A stretch of DNA of 64,000 bases, from the NCBI RefSeq assembly GCF_003076755.1, contig NZ_QDKM01000001.1:434001-498000 (forward strand), read 5' to 3'. This document shows, piece by piece, positions 8,435-17,197 of the stretch (position 1 is the first letter of the stretch; each line of letters begins with the position of its first letter). A model generated the notes under the pieces. The model was given only the letters and a program-made list of their open reading frames with translations, searched no databases and was not told the origin of the DNA. Source of the DNA: Pararhodobacter oceanensis (GTDB lineage Bacteria > Pseudomonadota > Alphaproteobacteria > Rhodobacterales > Rhodobacteraceae). A program made the translations under genes and the position numbers.

Positions 8435-9223
8435 ATGGCAACGCGCATTCACCCCCTGCTGATCCTGATGACCATTGTGGTCTATATCTTCCTGATCGGC
8501 CCCTTGATCATCATCTTCGGGGCCTCGGTCTCGGACACCACATTTCTGGCGTTTCCGCCGCAAGGGCTGACCCTGCATTGGTTCGAGAATATCTGGGAAA
8601 TCAGTGCCTTCCGGCGCACCATCGTGACCTCGTTCCAAGTCGCGCTGCTGGGCACGGCGATGGCGCTGCTGATCGGCATTCCGGCGGCCTATGCGCTGAA
8701 CCGGCACCGCATCCAGCTGCCCGGCTGGCTGTCGACGCTGTTCGTGCTGCCGATCCTCATCCCCGAGATTGTGATCGGCTTTTCCTTGCTGCGCTCGATC
8801 AACGTCGGCCTCGGCGTGCCGGTGTTCTTCGCGCTGCTGATCGGCCATACGCTCTTGGTGCTGCCCTATGTGATCCGGGTGATTTCGGCGTCATTGGCAT
8901 CGTTTGATTTTTCCATCGAGGAAGCCGCGATTTCCTTGGGCAGCCGTCCGGTGAAGACCTTTTTCACCATCGTATTGCCCAATGTCCGCTCCGGCATTCT
9001 GGCGGCCTTCATTCTGGCGTTCATCACCTCGATCAACGATGTCTCGGTGTCGCTGTTCCTGACCGGACCCGGTATTTCGACCCTGCCGATCCAAATTCTT
9101 GCCCATGTTGAGCAATTCTTCGACCCGACCATCGCATCGGTATCGGTGTTGCTCATGATGCTGACCATCATTGTCATGATCATTGTCGAGCGCACGCTTG
9201 GCCTGACAGCGGTGACCAAATAA
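8435..9223 (+). CDS. ABC transporter permease, PotC type
   Basis: A 262-residue inner-membrane protein with six predicted helices and a coupling loop in IEEAAISLGSRPVKTF, followed by the usual LPNVRSGI. It is the second channel half next to the PotB-type subunit. Start ATG is two bases after the previous stop region, consistent with translational coupling. The C-terminal tail VERTLGLTAVTK is short and basic, as in PotC/PotI. The position after PotB-type and before PotA-type genes completes a single-copy importer cassette. Confidence 0.87.
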   Translation: MATRIHPLLILMTIVVYIFLIGPLIIIFGASVSDTTFLAFPPQGLTLHWFENIWEISAFRRTIVTSFQVALLGTAMALLIGIPAAYALNRHRIQLPGWLSTLFVLPILIPEIVIGFSLLRSINVGLGVPVFFALLIGHTLLVLPYVIRVISASLASFDFSIEEAAISLGSRPVKTFFTIVLPNVRSGILAAFILAFITSINDVSVSLFLTGPGISTLPIQILAHVEQFFDPTIASVSVLLMMLTIIVMIIVERTLGLTAVTK

Positions 9224-9239
9224 CAAGGCGTTTTCTTCC

Positions 9240-10301
9240 ATGACCCTGCCCCTTTCGATTGACCAGATCACCGCGCATTACGGCACCACCAAAGTGCTGG
9301 AGGACCTCTCGCTCACCGTTGGTGACGGCGAGCTGGTGTCGCTGCTCGGCGCCTCCGGCTGCGGCAAGACCACCACGCTGCGGCTGGTGGCCGGTTTCTT
9401 GCAGCCCACCTCCGGCGCCATCCGGCTTGGTGACAAAGACCTGACCCGCCTGCCTGCCCATGGCCGCGACATCGGGCTGGTGTTTCAAAACTACGCGCTG
9501 TTCCCGCATCTGAGCGTGAAGAACAACGTCGCCTTCGGCCTCAAGCAGCGCAAGCTTGCCAGCGGTGAGCGCGACAAACGCGCGCTCGAGATGCTCGACC
9601 GTGTGGGGCTGGCGCATCTGGCCGACCGTCTGCCCGGTGAGTTGTCGGGCGGGCAAAAGCAGCGGGTGGCACTGGCGCGGGCGCTGGTGATCGAGCCGCC
9701 TTTGTTGATGTTCGATGAGCCCCTGTCGAACCTCGACGCCAAGCTGCGGGTCGATATGCGGGTGGAGATCCGCCAACTCCAGCGCGCGAATGGCACCACC
9801 GCTTTGTATGTAACCCATGATCAGGAAGAGGCGTTTTCGATCTCGGACCGCGTCGCGATCATGAACAGCGGCCGGATTATGCAGTTGGACACGCCCGAGA
9901 CACTCTATCAACGTCCGGCGAATAAATTCGTCGCACATTTCGTCGGCTTCGAGAACCTGATCGACCTGCAAGTGACCGCCCGCGACGGAGAGATGGTGCA
10001 TGCGCAGACCCACGACGGCGGCAAGATCACCCTGTCGCAAGAGCGTCTGGGCGCGATCCCCGATGCCTTTGTTCTGGCCACCCGCCCCGATGGTCTGGTG
10101 GTCACCAATGACGCCAGCGCCACCGGCCTGCCCGCGACGCTGGGCATGCGCACCTATCTGGGCCGCGCCTATCAATACCAGTGCCAGACCGGCGCCGGTC
10201 AATTGATCGCCAATGGCTCGCTGGCGACGCCGTTCGAGTCCGGTGCACAGGTAACACTGGTCCCGAACCCCGATCAATGCGCGATCCTGCAGCCGGAATG
10301 A
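9240..10301 (+). CDS. ABC transporter ATP-binding protein, PotA type
   Basis: A 353-residue ATPase with all motifs intact: Walker A GASGCGKTT (about 37-45), Q-loop VFQNYALFPH, signature LSGGQKQR, Walker B LLMFDEPLSNLD and switch histidine in YVTHDQEEA. A TOBE-type regulatory domain follows from about residue 245, with the LATRPDGL segment typical of the PotA/MalK/FbpC group. It powers the importer formed by the three preceding gene products. Its stop overlaps the ATG of the downstream aminohydrolase as ATGA. That overlap ties a purine-type deaminase directly to the transport operon. Confidence 0.92.
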   Translation: MTLPLSIDQITAHYGTTKVLEDLSLTVGDGELVSLLGASGCGKTTTLRLVAGFLQPTSGAIRLGDKDLTRLPAHGRDIGLVFQNYALFPHLSVKNNVAFGLKQRKLASGERDKRALEMLDRVGLAHLADRLPGELSGGQKQRVALARALVIEPPLLMFDEPLSNLDAKLRVDMRVEIRQLQRANGTTALYVTHDQEEAFSISDRVAIMNSGRIMQLDTPETLYQRPANKFVAHFVGFENLIDLQVTARDGEMVHAQTHDGGKITLSQERLGAIPDAFVLATRPDGLVVTNDASATGLPATLGMRTYLGRAYQYQCQTGAGQLIANGSLATPFESGAQVTLVPNPDQCAILQPE

Positions 10302-11632
10302 CCACTCTGTTGACGAACGCTTGGTTGCTCACCGTGGATGCGGTGATGACCGAGCACCGCCACGGCTGGCTGTTGATCGAAGACGGTAAGATCACCGCTC
10401 TGGGCGGTGGCACCGCGCCGCAGATCGAGGGCGCCGAGATCCGCGATATGGGCGGCGATATCGTCATGCCTGGCATGGTCAATCCGCATTGCCATATGGC
10501 GATGTCGGTGTTTCGCGGCTTGGGCGAGGATATCGACGACCGGCTGTTTCGCTATATGCTGCCGCTCGAGCGTAAATTCGTCTCGCCCGAGATGGTGCGC
10601 GCGGGATCGACGCTGTCGGCGATGGAAATGATCATGGGCGGCGTCACCTGCGTCGCCGATATGTATTATTTCGAGACCGAGGTCGCGGGGGTGATCGACC
10701 GCTCCGGCATGCGCGGTGTCGTCGGCCAGACTTTGGCTGATTTCAACCCACCCGATCACCGCAGCTTCGATGAGGGGTTCGCGCTTTGCGACAAACTGGT
10801 CGACTATTGCGCCGGTCACAGCCGTATCACCGCCTCGATCGCGCCGCATGCGCCCTATTCCACCGGCGCCGCCGTGCTCGAACGGGTGGCCGCGTGGCAT
10901 GACGCGCACCCCGAGACCCGCATCCAGATCCATCTGGCGGAAACCGAGGCCGAGGTCGCTTGGGCGCTGGACACCCACGGCATTTCCACCACCGCCGTTT
11001 GTGACCGCGCCGGCCTGCTGCGCCCCGGCACGATTGCTGCGCATTGCCTGTTGATCGACGACGCCGATATCGACGCGCTGGCCCGCTCCGGCACTGGCGT
11101 CGCCCATAACGCGCGCTCGAACGGCAAGGCGGGGCGCGGGATGGCGCGGGTTGAGGATATGCGCGCGGCGGGCATCCCCGTGGGCATCGCCACCGACGGG
11201 CCGATGAGCGGCAACACGCTGGATCTCTTCTCGCAATTCGGCGTGGTCTCGATCTTCGCCAAAGTGCTGGGCCATACCCGCAGCGCCCTGCCCACCCGCG
11301 AGGTGATCCGCATGGCCACCATCGAGGGCGCCAAGGCACTGGGGATGGACGCCGAGACCGGCTCGTTGGAGGTCGGCAAACAGGCCGATCTGATCCGCAT
11401 TGATCTGTCGGCTCCGCGCATGCAGCCGATCTATGATCCCTATTCGGTACTGGTCTTTGCCACCATGCCCGATGATGTGCGCGACGTGATGGTCGATGGC
11501 AAATGGCTGATGCACGACCGCAAGCTGGAAACGCTGGAGCCTGCCAAAGTGCTGGCCGACGCCAATCAGGTCGCGGATCAATTCCGCGCCGAAATCGCGG
11601 TGATCGACGCGGACATGGCGGCAAAGGGCTAG
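10298..11632 (+). CDS. Amidohydrolase of the MTA/SAH-guanine deaminase group
   Basis: A 444-residue TIM-barrel aminohydrolase. Metal ligands are visible in order: NPHCHMAM (H64, H66), APHAPY, the HLAET motif, and ATDGPMSGN. HLAET is the signature of the 5-methylthioadenosine/S-adenosylhomocysteine deaminase (MtaD), TrzA/AtzB and guanine deaminase cluster. The family deaminates purine-like rings, releasing ammonia. The ATG overlaps the ATPase stop, while a longer upstream frame lies inside the ATPase gene and is unlikely. With two nucleoside hydrolases and an adenine deaminase in the same run, the likely substrate is an aminopurine nucleoside or base. It could also act on another amino-heterocycle such as a pterin or triazine. 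Confidence 0.82.
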   Translation: MTTLLTNAWLLTVDAVMTEHRHGWLLIEDGKITALGGGTAPQIEGAEIRDMGGDIVMPGMVNPHCHMAMSVFRGLGEDIDDRLFRYMLPLERKFVSPEMVRAGSTLSAMEMIMGGVTCVADMYYFETEVAGVIDRSGMRGVVGQTLADFNPPDHRSFDEGFALCDKLVDYCAGHSRITASIAPHAPYSTGAAVLERVAAWHDAHPETRIQIHLAETEAEVAWALDTHGISTTAVCDRAGLLRPGTIAAHCLLIDDADIDALARSGTGVAHNARSNGKAGRGMARVEDMRAAGIPVGIATDGPMSGNTLDLFSQFGVVSIFAKVLGHTRSALPTREVIRMATIEGAKALGMDAETGSLEVGKQADLIRIDLSAPRMQPIYDPYSVLVFATMPDDVRDVMVDGKWLMHDRKLETLEPAKVLADANQVADQFRAEIAVIDADMAAKG

Positions 11633-11636
11633 ACCG

Positions 11637-12557
11637 ATGACAGCAACCAACGCAATGCGCGTGATCATCGACACCGACCCGGGCCTCGATGACGCGGTCG
11701 GCATCCTCTATGCGCTGGCCGAACCGCGCTTTGCCGTTGAGGGGATCACCGCCGTCGCTGGCAATATCGGCATCACCACCACCACCCGCAACGCCGGCAG
11801 CCTGCTGGCGGCAATGGCGTGCGGAGATGTGGCCTATGCGGCGGGCGCGGCGGGGCCATTGGCGGGCGCGGCGATCAATGAAGAGGCGATCCACGGCGCC
11901 GACGGCATGGGCGGCGTCACGCTGCCCGTCCCCCTGCGCGCGCCCGAAGCCACTGGTGCCACCACGTTTCTGGCCGCGCGCTTGATGGAGGCCCCTACGG
12001 GCACTCTGACCCTCCTCGCGCTCGGCCCGTTAACCAATCTGGCGCTGCTGGCCCGTGAAGCGCCCGAGGCCTATGCCCGCATCAACCGCATCATCGCCAT
12101 GGGTGGCACGATCCATGAGCGGGGCAATATGGGCCCCTTTGCCGAGTTCAACATGGCCGCCGATCCTCTGGCCGCGCAGGAGGTCTTCGCAGGATCAGTG
12201 CCCATCACCTTGATCCCGCTTGACGTGACCCGCAGATTGCGCGCCACGCCGGATGATCTTGACCGGCTGGCAGCATCCGGCACCACCGCCGCAACGCTCT
12301 CGGCAGACCTGATCCGCGCCTATTTCACCGGTAATACCGAACGCTCCTCGCGGCCGCTCCATGACCCTTGCGTGATGCTGATGGCGCTGGAACCGGTGCT
12401 CTTTGGCACCGAGACCATGCGCTTGCGCGTGGATTGCGAGGCGCATCCGGGGCGGCTGATCCCCGCCGAGGACGGCGCGCAAATCGAGGTGGCGATGCGG
12501 ATCGACGCGCCCAAAGCGCTGGATGCACTTTGGGCCGGGCTGTCGATCCAGCGTTAA
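11637..12557 (+). CDS. Nucleoside hydrolase, canonical active site
   Basis: A 306-residue ribonucleoside hydrolase with the full calcium/ribose motif DTDPGLDD near the N-terminus, HGADGMGG in the middle, AEFNMAADPLAAQ, and LHDPCVM with H242 as the likely proton donor. These features fit the RihA/B/C and protozoan enzymes that cleave the N-glycosidic bond of purine or pyrimidine ribosides. It starts four bases after the aminohydrolase stop. Translation could begin at the ATG six codons later, just before the first strand. The gene ends tail to tail with the M20 amidohydrolase, their stop codons sharing four bases, which closes the operon. Confidence 0.9.
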   Translation: MTATNAMRVIIDTDPGLDDAVGILYALAEPRFAVEGITAVAGNIGITTTTRNAGSLLAAMACGDVAYAAGAAGPLAGAAINEEAIHGADGMGGVTLPVPLRAPEATGATTFLAARLMEAPTGTLTLLALGPLTNLALLAREAPEAYARINRIIAMGGTIHERGNMGPFAEFNMAADPLAAQEVFAGSVPITLIPLDVTRRLRATPDDLDRLAASGTTAATLSADLIRAYFTGNTERSSRPLHDPCVMLMALEPVLFGTETMRLRVDCEAHPGRLIPAEDGAQIEVAMRIDAPKALDALWAGLSIQR

Positions 12558-13738
12558 TCCACCAGTTCCATCTCGACCAGCCGCGTCCAGAAGGCGACGC
12601 CGTGGGCAATGGCATCATCGTTGAAATCATAGCGCGTGTTGTGATGCAGCGCGCCGTCCACCGCCGGACCATTGCCAAGCCAGACATAGCACCCCGGCAC
12701 CTCTTGCGAGAAGAACGCGAAATCATCGCCTGCGGTGGAGGGCGGGAAGCTGGTGCGCACGCGGGTCTCGCCCAGCGCCGATTGCGCCGCCGCCAGCGCC
12801 CGTGCGGTGGCCTCGGGATCATTGATCACCGGCGGAATGCGGCGGGTGAAAGTATAGCTGGCTGTGATCCCGAAGGTCTGCGCGATGCCCTGAGCGATCC
12901 GGCCGATCTCCGCCTCCAACTGGTCGCGCACCTCGGCCGAATAGGCCCGCGCGGTGCCAGCGACTTTCGCCGTATCGGGGATCACATTCAGCGCCTTGAA
13001 ATCCCCCGCCTCAACCGCGCAGGCGCTAACCACCGCCGGTTCCAAAGGATCAACCACCCGCGCGACAATCGTATGGATCGCCGCCAGAAAATGCCCCGCG
13101 GCGGTGACCGGATCGCGGCCCAGATGCGGTTTCGCGCCGTGGGTGCCGGTGCCGGTGAATGTCACCGCCCATGAGTCCGAGGACGCCAGTTGCGGACCAT
13201 TGACCACCGCCATCTCGTCGACATCCATCCCCGGCATATTGTGCAACCCATAGACGCGGTCGACCGGAAACCGCTCAAAGAACCTGTCGTCGAGCATCGC
13301 TGCCGCGCCGCCGCGCCCCTCTTCGGCGGGCTGGAAAATGAAATGCACCGTGCCCGAGAAACCCCGCGTTTCCGCCAGATGCCGCGCCGCGCCCAATAAC
13401 ATCGTGGTGTGACCGTCATGGCCGCAGGCGTGCATCTTGCCGGGTTGCGTGGATTTATACGGGCGCTCGGCCTGCTCGGCCTGCTCGGGCATCGCCAGCG
13501 CATCCATATCCGCTCGCAGCGCAATCCGGCCGGTGCCATTGCCTACGGTCAGCGTGCCGACAACGCCGGTCTTGCCCAAGCCGCGGGTCACGGTGATCCC
13601 TGCTTCGGCCAATTTCTGCGCGACAATCTCGGCGGTGCGCTCTTCTTCAAAGCCCAGCTCGGGATGCGCGTGCAGATCATGGCGCAGCGCGGTGAGCATG
13701 GTTAATTCTTCGGCGGTGAGGGTCACGGGGGCGGACAT
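12554..13738 (-). CDS. M20 family amidohydrolase (hippurate hydrolase-like)
   Basis: A 394-residue M20D metallo-aminoacylase. Landmarks are LRHDLHAHPELGFEE at the N-terminus, RADMDALAMPEQ, the metal motif HACGHDGHT, and FIFQPAEEGRGGA with the catalytic glutamate. The lid domain lies between, and the C-terminal domain ends with DDFAFFSQEVPG. Relatives cleave N-acyl amino acids such as hippurate, N-acetyl-diaminopimelate or indole-acetyl conjugates to the amino acid and the acid. AAGGA stands ten bases before the chosen ATG; an upstream ATG at 13774 is possible. It is divergent from the phosphoribosyltransferase gene with only 74 bases between, so the two may share control. Confidence 0.86.
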   Translation of the reverse strand: MSAPVTLTAEELTMLTALRHDLHAHPELGFEEERTAEIVAQKLAEAGITVTRGLGKTGVVGTLTVGNGTGRIALRADMDALAMPEQAEQAERPYKSTQPGKMHACGHDGHTTMLLGAARHLAETRGFSGTVHFIFQPAEEGRGGAAAMLDDRFFERFPVDRVYGLHNMPGMDVDEMAVVNGPQLASSDSWAVTFTGTGTHGAKPHLGRDPVTAAGHFLAAIHTIVARVVDPLEPAVVSACAVEAGDFKALNVIPDTAKVAGTARAYSAEVRDQLEAEIGRIAQGIAQTFGITASYTFTRRIPPVINDPEATARALAAAQSALGETRVRTSFPPSTAGDDFAFFSQEVPGCYVWLGNGPAVDGALHHNTRYDFNDDAIAHGVAFWTRLVEMELVD

Positions 13739-13812
13739 GGCTTGCCAATCCTTGCTGTTCTGGGTCAAAGGCATGTGACCCATCGCAGCGCACATGACAA
13801 GAGGCTCCGCCC

Positions 13813-14502
13813 ATGGATATGAAACCGCATGAGTTCTGGCAGCGGCTTGACGCGCCCGGCACCCATCCAACCGGCCCCGGCATGCGCTATCACGGCGCCT
13901 ATCCCGCGACGCTGCCCGACGGGCGGCAATTGCTGCTGCCGATCCGTGATTTGCCGCGCGGGGATGGCGCGGCGGTGGCCTCGCTGATCGTCAATCAGGC
14001 GGGGTTCGCGGTCGAGGATGCGCTGGCCGATATCATGGCCTTCCATTGGCGCGACGCCGCGCCCGAGGTGGTCGTCGGCGTGCCGACGCTCGGCCTGCCG
14101 CTAGCGCATGCGGTGGCGCGGCGGCTGGGGCATGAGCGGCTGGTGCCCTTGGGGTTCTCGCGCAAATTCTGGTATACGGAGGCGCTGTCCGAGCCGATCT
14201 CCTCGATCACCTCGCCCGATATCAGCAAGCGGCTCTATCTCGATCCGCGCATGTTGCCGCTGCTGCAGGGCCGCCGCGTGCTCTTGGTCGATGATGTGGT
14301 CAGCAGTGGCACCTCGTTGGCGGCGGTGCTGCGTTTGCTGGCGACGGCGGGGATCACGCCGGTGGGGATTTCCGTGGCGATGACGCAGAGCACGCGCTGG
14401 CGCAGCGCCCTGCCGCAGCCCGAGATGGTGAAGGGTGCTATCCAGTCGCCGCTGCTCAAACGCGACGGCGACGGGTATGTTGTTGATGAGGGGGCAAGTT
14501 AA
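13813..14502 (+). CDS. Phosphoribosyltransferase family protein
   Basis: A 229-residue type I phosphoribosyltransferase. The PRPP loop is VLLVDDVVSSGTS (about 155-168), preceded by the hydrophobic strand and followed by a helix, as in purine PRTases. An earlier block, VVVGVPTLGLPLAHAVARRL, resembles the substrate-contact region of adenine or xanthine PRTase. The N-terminal 40 residues are extra. The family moves a base onto PRPP to give a nucleotide. Next to purine-freeing enzymes it would convert imported bases to nucleotides, though the base is not known. GAGG-like sequence before the ATG is weak. Confidence 0.75.
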   Translation: MDMKPHEFWQRLDAPGTHPTGPGMRYHGAYPATLPDGRQLLLPIRDLPRGDGAAVASLIVNQAGFAVEDALADIMAFHWRDAAPEVVVGVPTLGLPLAHAVARRLGHERLVPLGFSRKFWYTEALSEPISSITSPDISKRLYLDPRMLPLLQGRRVLLVDDVVSSGTSLAAVLRLLATAGITPVGISVAMTQSTRWRSALPQPEMVKGAIQSPLLKRDGDGYVVDEGAS

Positions 14503-14511
14503 GCCCCCCCG

Positions 14512-15258
14512 TCAGGCAATCAGCCGCCAGAAAAACACCGCGCTCATTGAAAACCCGACCAAGGCGATCAACGCCCGCACCGCCGATTTCGGCAGTCGCC
14601 GCGCAATCGGCGCACCGGCATAGCCGCCGATGGTCGAGGCCACCATCATGATCACCGCATGGTGCCACTCGACCAGCCCGCCCAGCGCAAACACCGCCAC
14701 CGAGATCGAGGAGAGCGCGAAGGAGAGGCCGTTTTTCAGCCCGTTCATCTCGTGGATATTGACCATCCCCCAAAGCGCAAACAGCGCCAGCAGCACGATC
14801 CCCAAGCCGCCGTTGAAATAGCCGCCGTAGATGCTGACCAGCAACAGGCCCAGCGTCCCGAAGGGCGACACCGCGCGGCTTTTCGCCGCCGCCCATGCGC
14901 GGATACGGTCGCCGAACAGGAACACCAAAGTCGCCAGCAGCAACAGGAAGGGCACCACCAGCGAGAAGGCCTCATTCGACGAGACCAAGAGCAAAAGCGA
15001 GCCGATCAGCCCGCCGGCAAAGGTCACCAGCAGCAGTTTGACCAACACCGCGCGCTCGAATTTGCGCAATTCCTCGCGAAACCCGAAGGCGCCACCCAGA
15101 TAGCCGGGGAATACTGCCACCGCGCTGGTCGCATTCGCTACCACCGGCGGCACGCCGATGAACACCAGCGCCGGAAAGGTCAGGAAGGTCCCGCCTCCGG
15201 CAATTGTGTTCAACACGCCCGCGCCAAACGCGGCGACCAACACCAGAATGATCTCCAT
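14512..15258 (-). CDS. Sulfite exporter TauE/SafE family permease
   Basis: A 248-residue membrane protein with about eight hydrophobic helices in two similar halves. The first half begins AFGAGVLNTIAGGGTFLTFP, the conserved glycine-rich signature of the TauE/SafE (DUF81) family, and the second half repeats a similar pattern at GGYAGAPIARR. Members are thought to move sulfite, sulfoacetate or other small organic anions across the inner membrane. It converges with the phosphoribosyltransferase gene with ten bases between stops and lies downstream of phoB on the same strand but 89 bases away. No partner enzyme hints at its substrate. Confidence 0.85.
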   Translation of the reverse strand: MEIILVLVAAFGAGVLNTIAGGGTFLTFPALVFIGVPPVVANATSAVAVFPGYLGGAFGFREELRKFERAVLVKLLLVTFAGGLIGSLLLLVSSNEAFSLVVPFLLLLATLVFLFGDRIRAWAAAKSRAVSPFGTLGLLLVSIYGGYFNGGLGIVLLALFALWGMVNIHEMNGLKNGLSFALSSISVAVFALGGLVEWHHAVIMMVASTIGGYAGAPIARRLPKSAVRALIALVGFSMSAVFFWRLIA

Positions 15259-15347
15259 AGCCCCAAATCCTTTCGCTCACCGCGCCCTGTTAGCCAGTAA
15301 AAACAAGGGAGTGCAACTCGGGTGTGCGAAATCGTGGAAAACCGGTG

Positions 15348-16034
15348 TCAGCCCAGCGCATAACCCGCGCCGCGCACCGTGCGGATCGGGTCGCTGCCGC
15401 CCGAGCGGGTGAGGATCTTGCGCAGCCGTCCGATATGCACATCGACGGTGCGTTCATCGACATAGATATCGCGGCCCCAGACCAGATCAAGCAGTTGATC
15501 GCGGCTGAACACACGACCCGGACGCTCCATCAAGCGGCTGAGCAGGCGGAATTCGGTTGGCCCCAGTTTGAGCATCTCGCCGCCACGGCTGGCGCGGTGG
15601 CTCTCGGGGTCCAACGTGATATCCTCGTAATTCAGCACCGCAACCGCCACCGCCGAGACGCGGCGCAATTGCGTGCGCACACGGGCGATCAATTCATTGA
15701 CCGAATAGGGTTTGACCACATAGTCATCGGCGCCGGTTTCCAATCCGCGCACGGTATCGACCTCTTCCGAGCGCGCAGAGAGCATGATCACCGGAATCCG
15801 CCGTGTCTCGGGGTCGGATTTGATCTGGCGGCAGACTTCGATGCCGCTCATCAAGGGCATCATCCAGTCAAGGATCACCAGATCCGGCGCGGCCTCGGCG
15901 ATCATCTGCATCGCAGCTTCGCCATTGGCGGCGCAGCGCACGGCATAGCCCTCGGCTTCGAGATTATAGACCAGAACCTCACGCTGGGCGGGTTCATCCT
16001 CGACCAGCAAGACCTGTGCTTGAAGAGCCGCCAT
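15348..16034 (-). CDS. phoB: Phosphate regulon response regulator PhoB
   Basis: A 228-residue OmpR-type regulator. The receiver domain has the acidic pair in VEDEP (E12, D13), the phospho-acceptor D56 in LILDWMMPLMSG, and the lysine in GADDYVVKPY. A C-terminal winged helix follows, with the ELLRKLLR-like wing region reading GRLRKILTRSGG and ending RTVRGAGYALG. It binds Pho boxes when phosphorylated by PhoR at low phosphate. It lies three bases after phoU and is the last gene of the phoR-phoU-phoB group. A match to a Pho box is present upstream, at the start of the collapsed pst region. Confidence 0.93.
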   Translation of the reverse strand: MAALQAQVLLVEDEPAQREVLVYNLEAEGYAVRCAANGEAAMQMIAEAAPDLVILDWMMPLMSGIEVCRQIKSDPETRRIPVIMLSARSEEVDTVRGLETGADDYVVKPYSVNELIARVRTQLRRVSAVAVAVLNYEDITLDPESHRASRGGEMLKLGPTEFRLLSRLMERPGRVFSRDQLLDLVWGRDIYVDERTVDVHIGRLRKILTRSGGSDPIRTVRGAGYALG

Positions 16035-16037
16035 CGG

Positions 16038-16757
16038 TTAGCCCTCACCTGTGGTTGACGCGGTAGACGAGGTGGTATCGGCCTTGGGCCGCCCCTCGTC
16101 GGGTTGTTTGCCGGTGGCCAGATAGATCACCTGCTCGGCAATCGAGGTCACATGATCGCCCATCCGCTCGGTGTTCTTGGCGATGAAATGCAGATGCAGG
16201 CTCGAGGTGATATTGCGCGGATCCTCCATCATGAAGGTCAGCAACTTGCGAAACAGCGCGTTATACATCTGGTCGACATCGACATCGCGGGCGATCACAT
16301 CCTCGGCCAGTGCCACATCGCGGTGGATATAGGCGTCGAGCGCGTCTTTCAGCATCCCCTCGACGGCGCGGGTCATCCGACGCAGCGTGCCGGTGCTGTC
16401 GCGGATCGGCGCCGCCTGCGACAATACCTCGGTGCGTTTGGCCATGTTCTTCGCGTAATCGCCGATACGTTCCAAATTGCCGCTGATTTTGATCACGCTG
16501 AGCACCAGCCGCAGGTCAACCGCGGTCGGCGCGCGCAGGGCAATGATCCGCGCCGCGCCCTCGTTGATCTCTTCTTCCAGCGCGTCGATCTCGGCGTCGG
16601 CAGCGCGCACCACCTGCGCCAGTTCCTCGTCGCGGGCCTCCAGCGATTGCATGCCTTGGTGGATGGCGTTTTCGACCAGACCGCCCATTTTCATGATCAG
16701 CGCCTGCACCGCCTCAAGGTCGGTGTCAAAGGCCGATGAGATATGCTCGTTTTGCAT
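16038..16757 (-). CDS. phoU: Phosphate signalling regulator PhoU
   Basis: A 239-residue all-helical protein with the two PhoU three-helix repeats. The first has the metal-contact pattern EEEINEGAARIIALRAPTAV followed by DLR. The second begins RDVALAEDVIARDVDVDQMY. The GDHVTSIAEQVIYLATGK end is typical. PhoU couples the PstSCAB phosphate importer to PhoR and represses the Pho regulon when phosphate is plentiful. Here the pst genes that normally precede it are missing from this locus, so a functional partner must be elsewhere in the genome or the signal path has changed. Its start is four bases from the PstB remnant stop. Confidence 0.93.
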   Translation of the reverse strand: MQNEHISSAFDTDLEAVQALIMKMGGLVENAIHQGMQSLEARDEELAQVVRAADAEIDALEEEINEGAARIIALRAPTAVDLRLVLSVIKISGNLERIGDYAKNMAKRTEVLSQAAPIRDSTGTLRRMTRAVEGMLKDALDAYIHRDVALAEDVIARDVDVDQMYNALFRKLLTFMMEDPRNITSSLHLHFIAKNTERMGDHVTSIAEQVIYLATGKQPDEGRPKADTTSSTASTTGEG

Positions 16758-16760
16758 GGT

Positions 16761-17087
16761 TTATCCAATCCTGCCGGTGATGTCGCTTACAGGGTGCCTG
16801 TCGCCGGGTGCGGTGAACATCTGCCCCGTTTTGCCGTAGTCTACCAGAGCAGTGCGATAAGAAAACGCGGTTTTCTGGCTCAGCCGCGCGGCCTGTGGCG
16901 CCAGATGGGTGACACCCGCGGCAGGGTGGTTTTGGCGCAGATCGTCGATCAACCTCTCGCCCTGTGTGGTCGCAGCCGCAGAGGTGGCGCGGAGAATGAG
17001 CGTCCTGACGCCCCTGCGCGCGGCGGTGGCATCTGCCGAGGGCGAGGCATTGGCGAAGGTCGAGGCGGTAGATTGAATAAAAGACAT
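16761..17087 (-). pseudogene. Degenerate remnant of pstB (pst operon scar)
   Basis: A 108-codon open frame whose last 69 codons resemble the C-terminus of the phosphate ATPase PstB. Visible matches are ERLIDDLRQNH, VTH plus QAARLSQKTAF (PstB normally VTHxMQQAARxSxxTAF), MFTAP, and the terminal SDITGRIG (PstB normally DYITGRxG). Walker A, signature and Walker B are absent, and the region just after VTH has lost the SMQ residues. The first 35 codons are alanine and threonine rich and could be leftover of another pst gene, perhaps the PstS signal peptide, but this is a guess. The normal Rhodobacterales order is phoR-pstSCAB-phoU-phoB. Here phoR is followed only by this scar, indicating internal deletion. 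It may be translated but cannot be an ATPase. Confidence 0.75.
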
Positions 17088-17164
17088 GAAAGCTGCTGTC
17101 GTCGTCCTGAAACCGGAGCATCCCCTGATGATCCTGACGCGGTATTGCGCGCCGCGTGTCTCGG

Positions 17165-17197
17165 AAATGCGACAGGCGTGTAATCGTTTTGTGACAG
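17165..17197 (-). promoter_or_regulatory. Pho box ahead of the former pst operon
   Basis: Read leftward the site is three 11-bp units: CTGTCACAAAA, CGATTACACGC and CTGTCGCATTT. The outer two match the PhoB consensus CTGTCAT-type repeat; the middle keeps only C-ATTAC. The 22-bp spacing of the good units suits a PhoB dimer pair. It lies after the phoR stop, where the pstS promoter should be. Confidence 0.7.
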
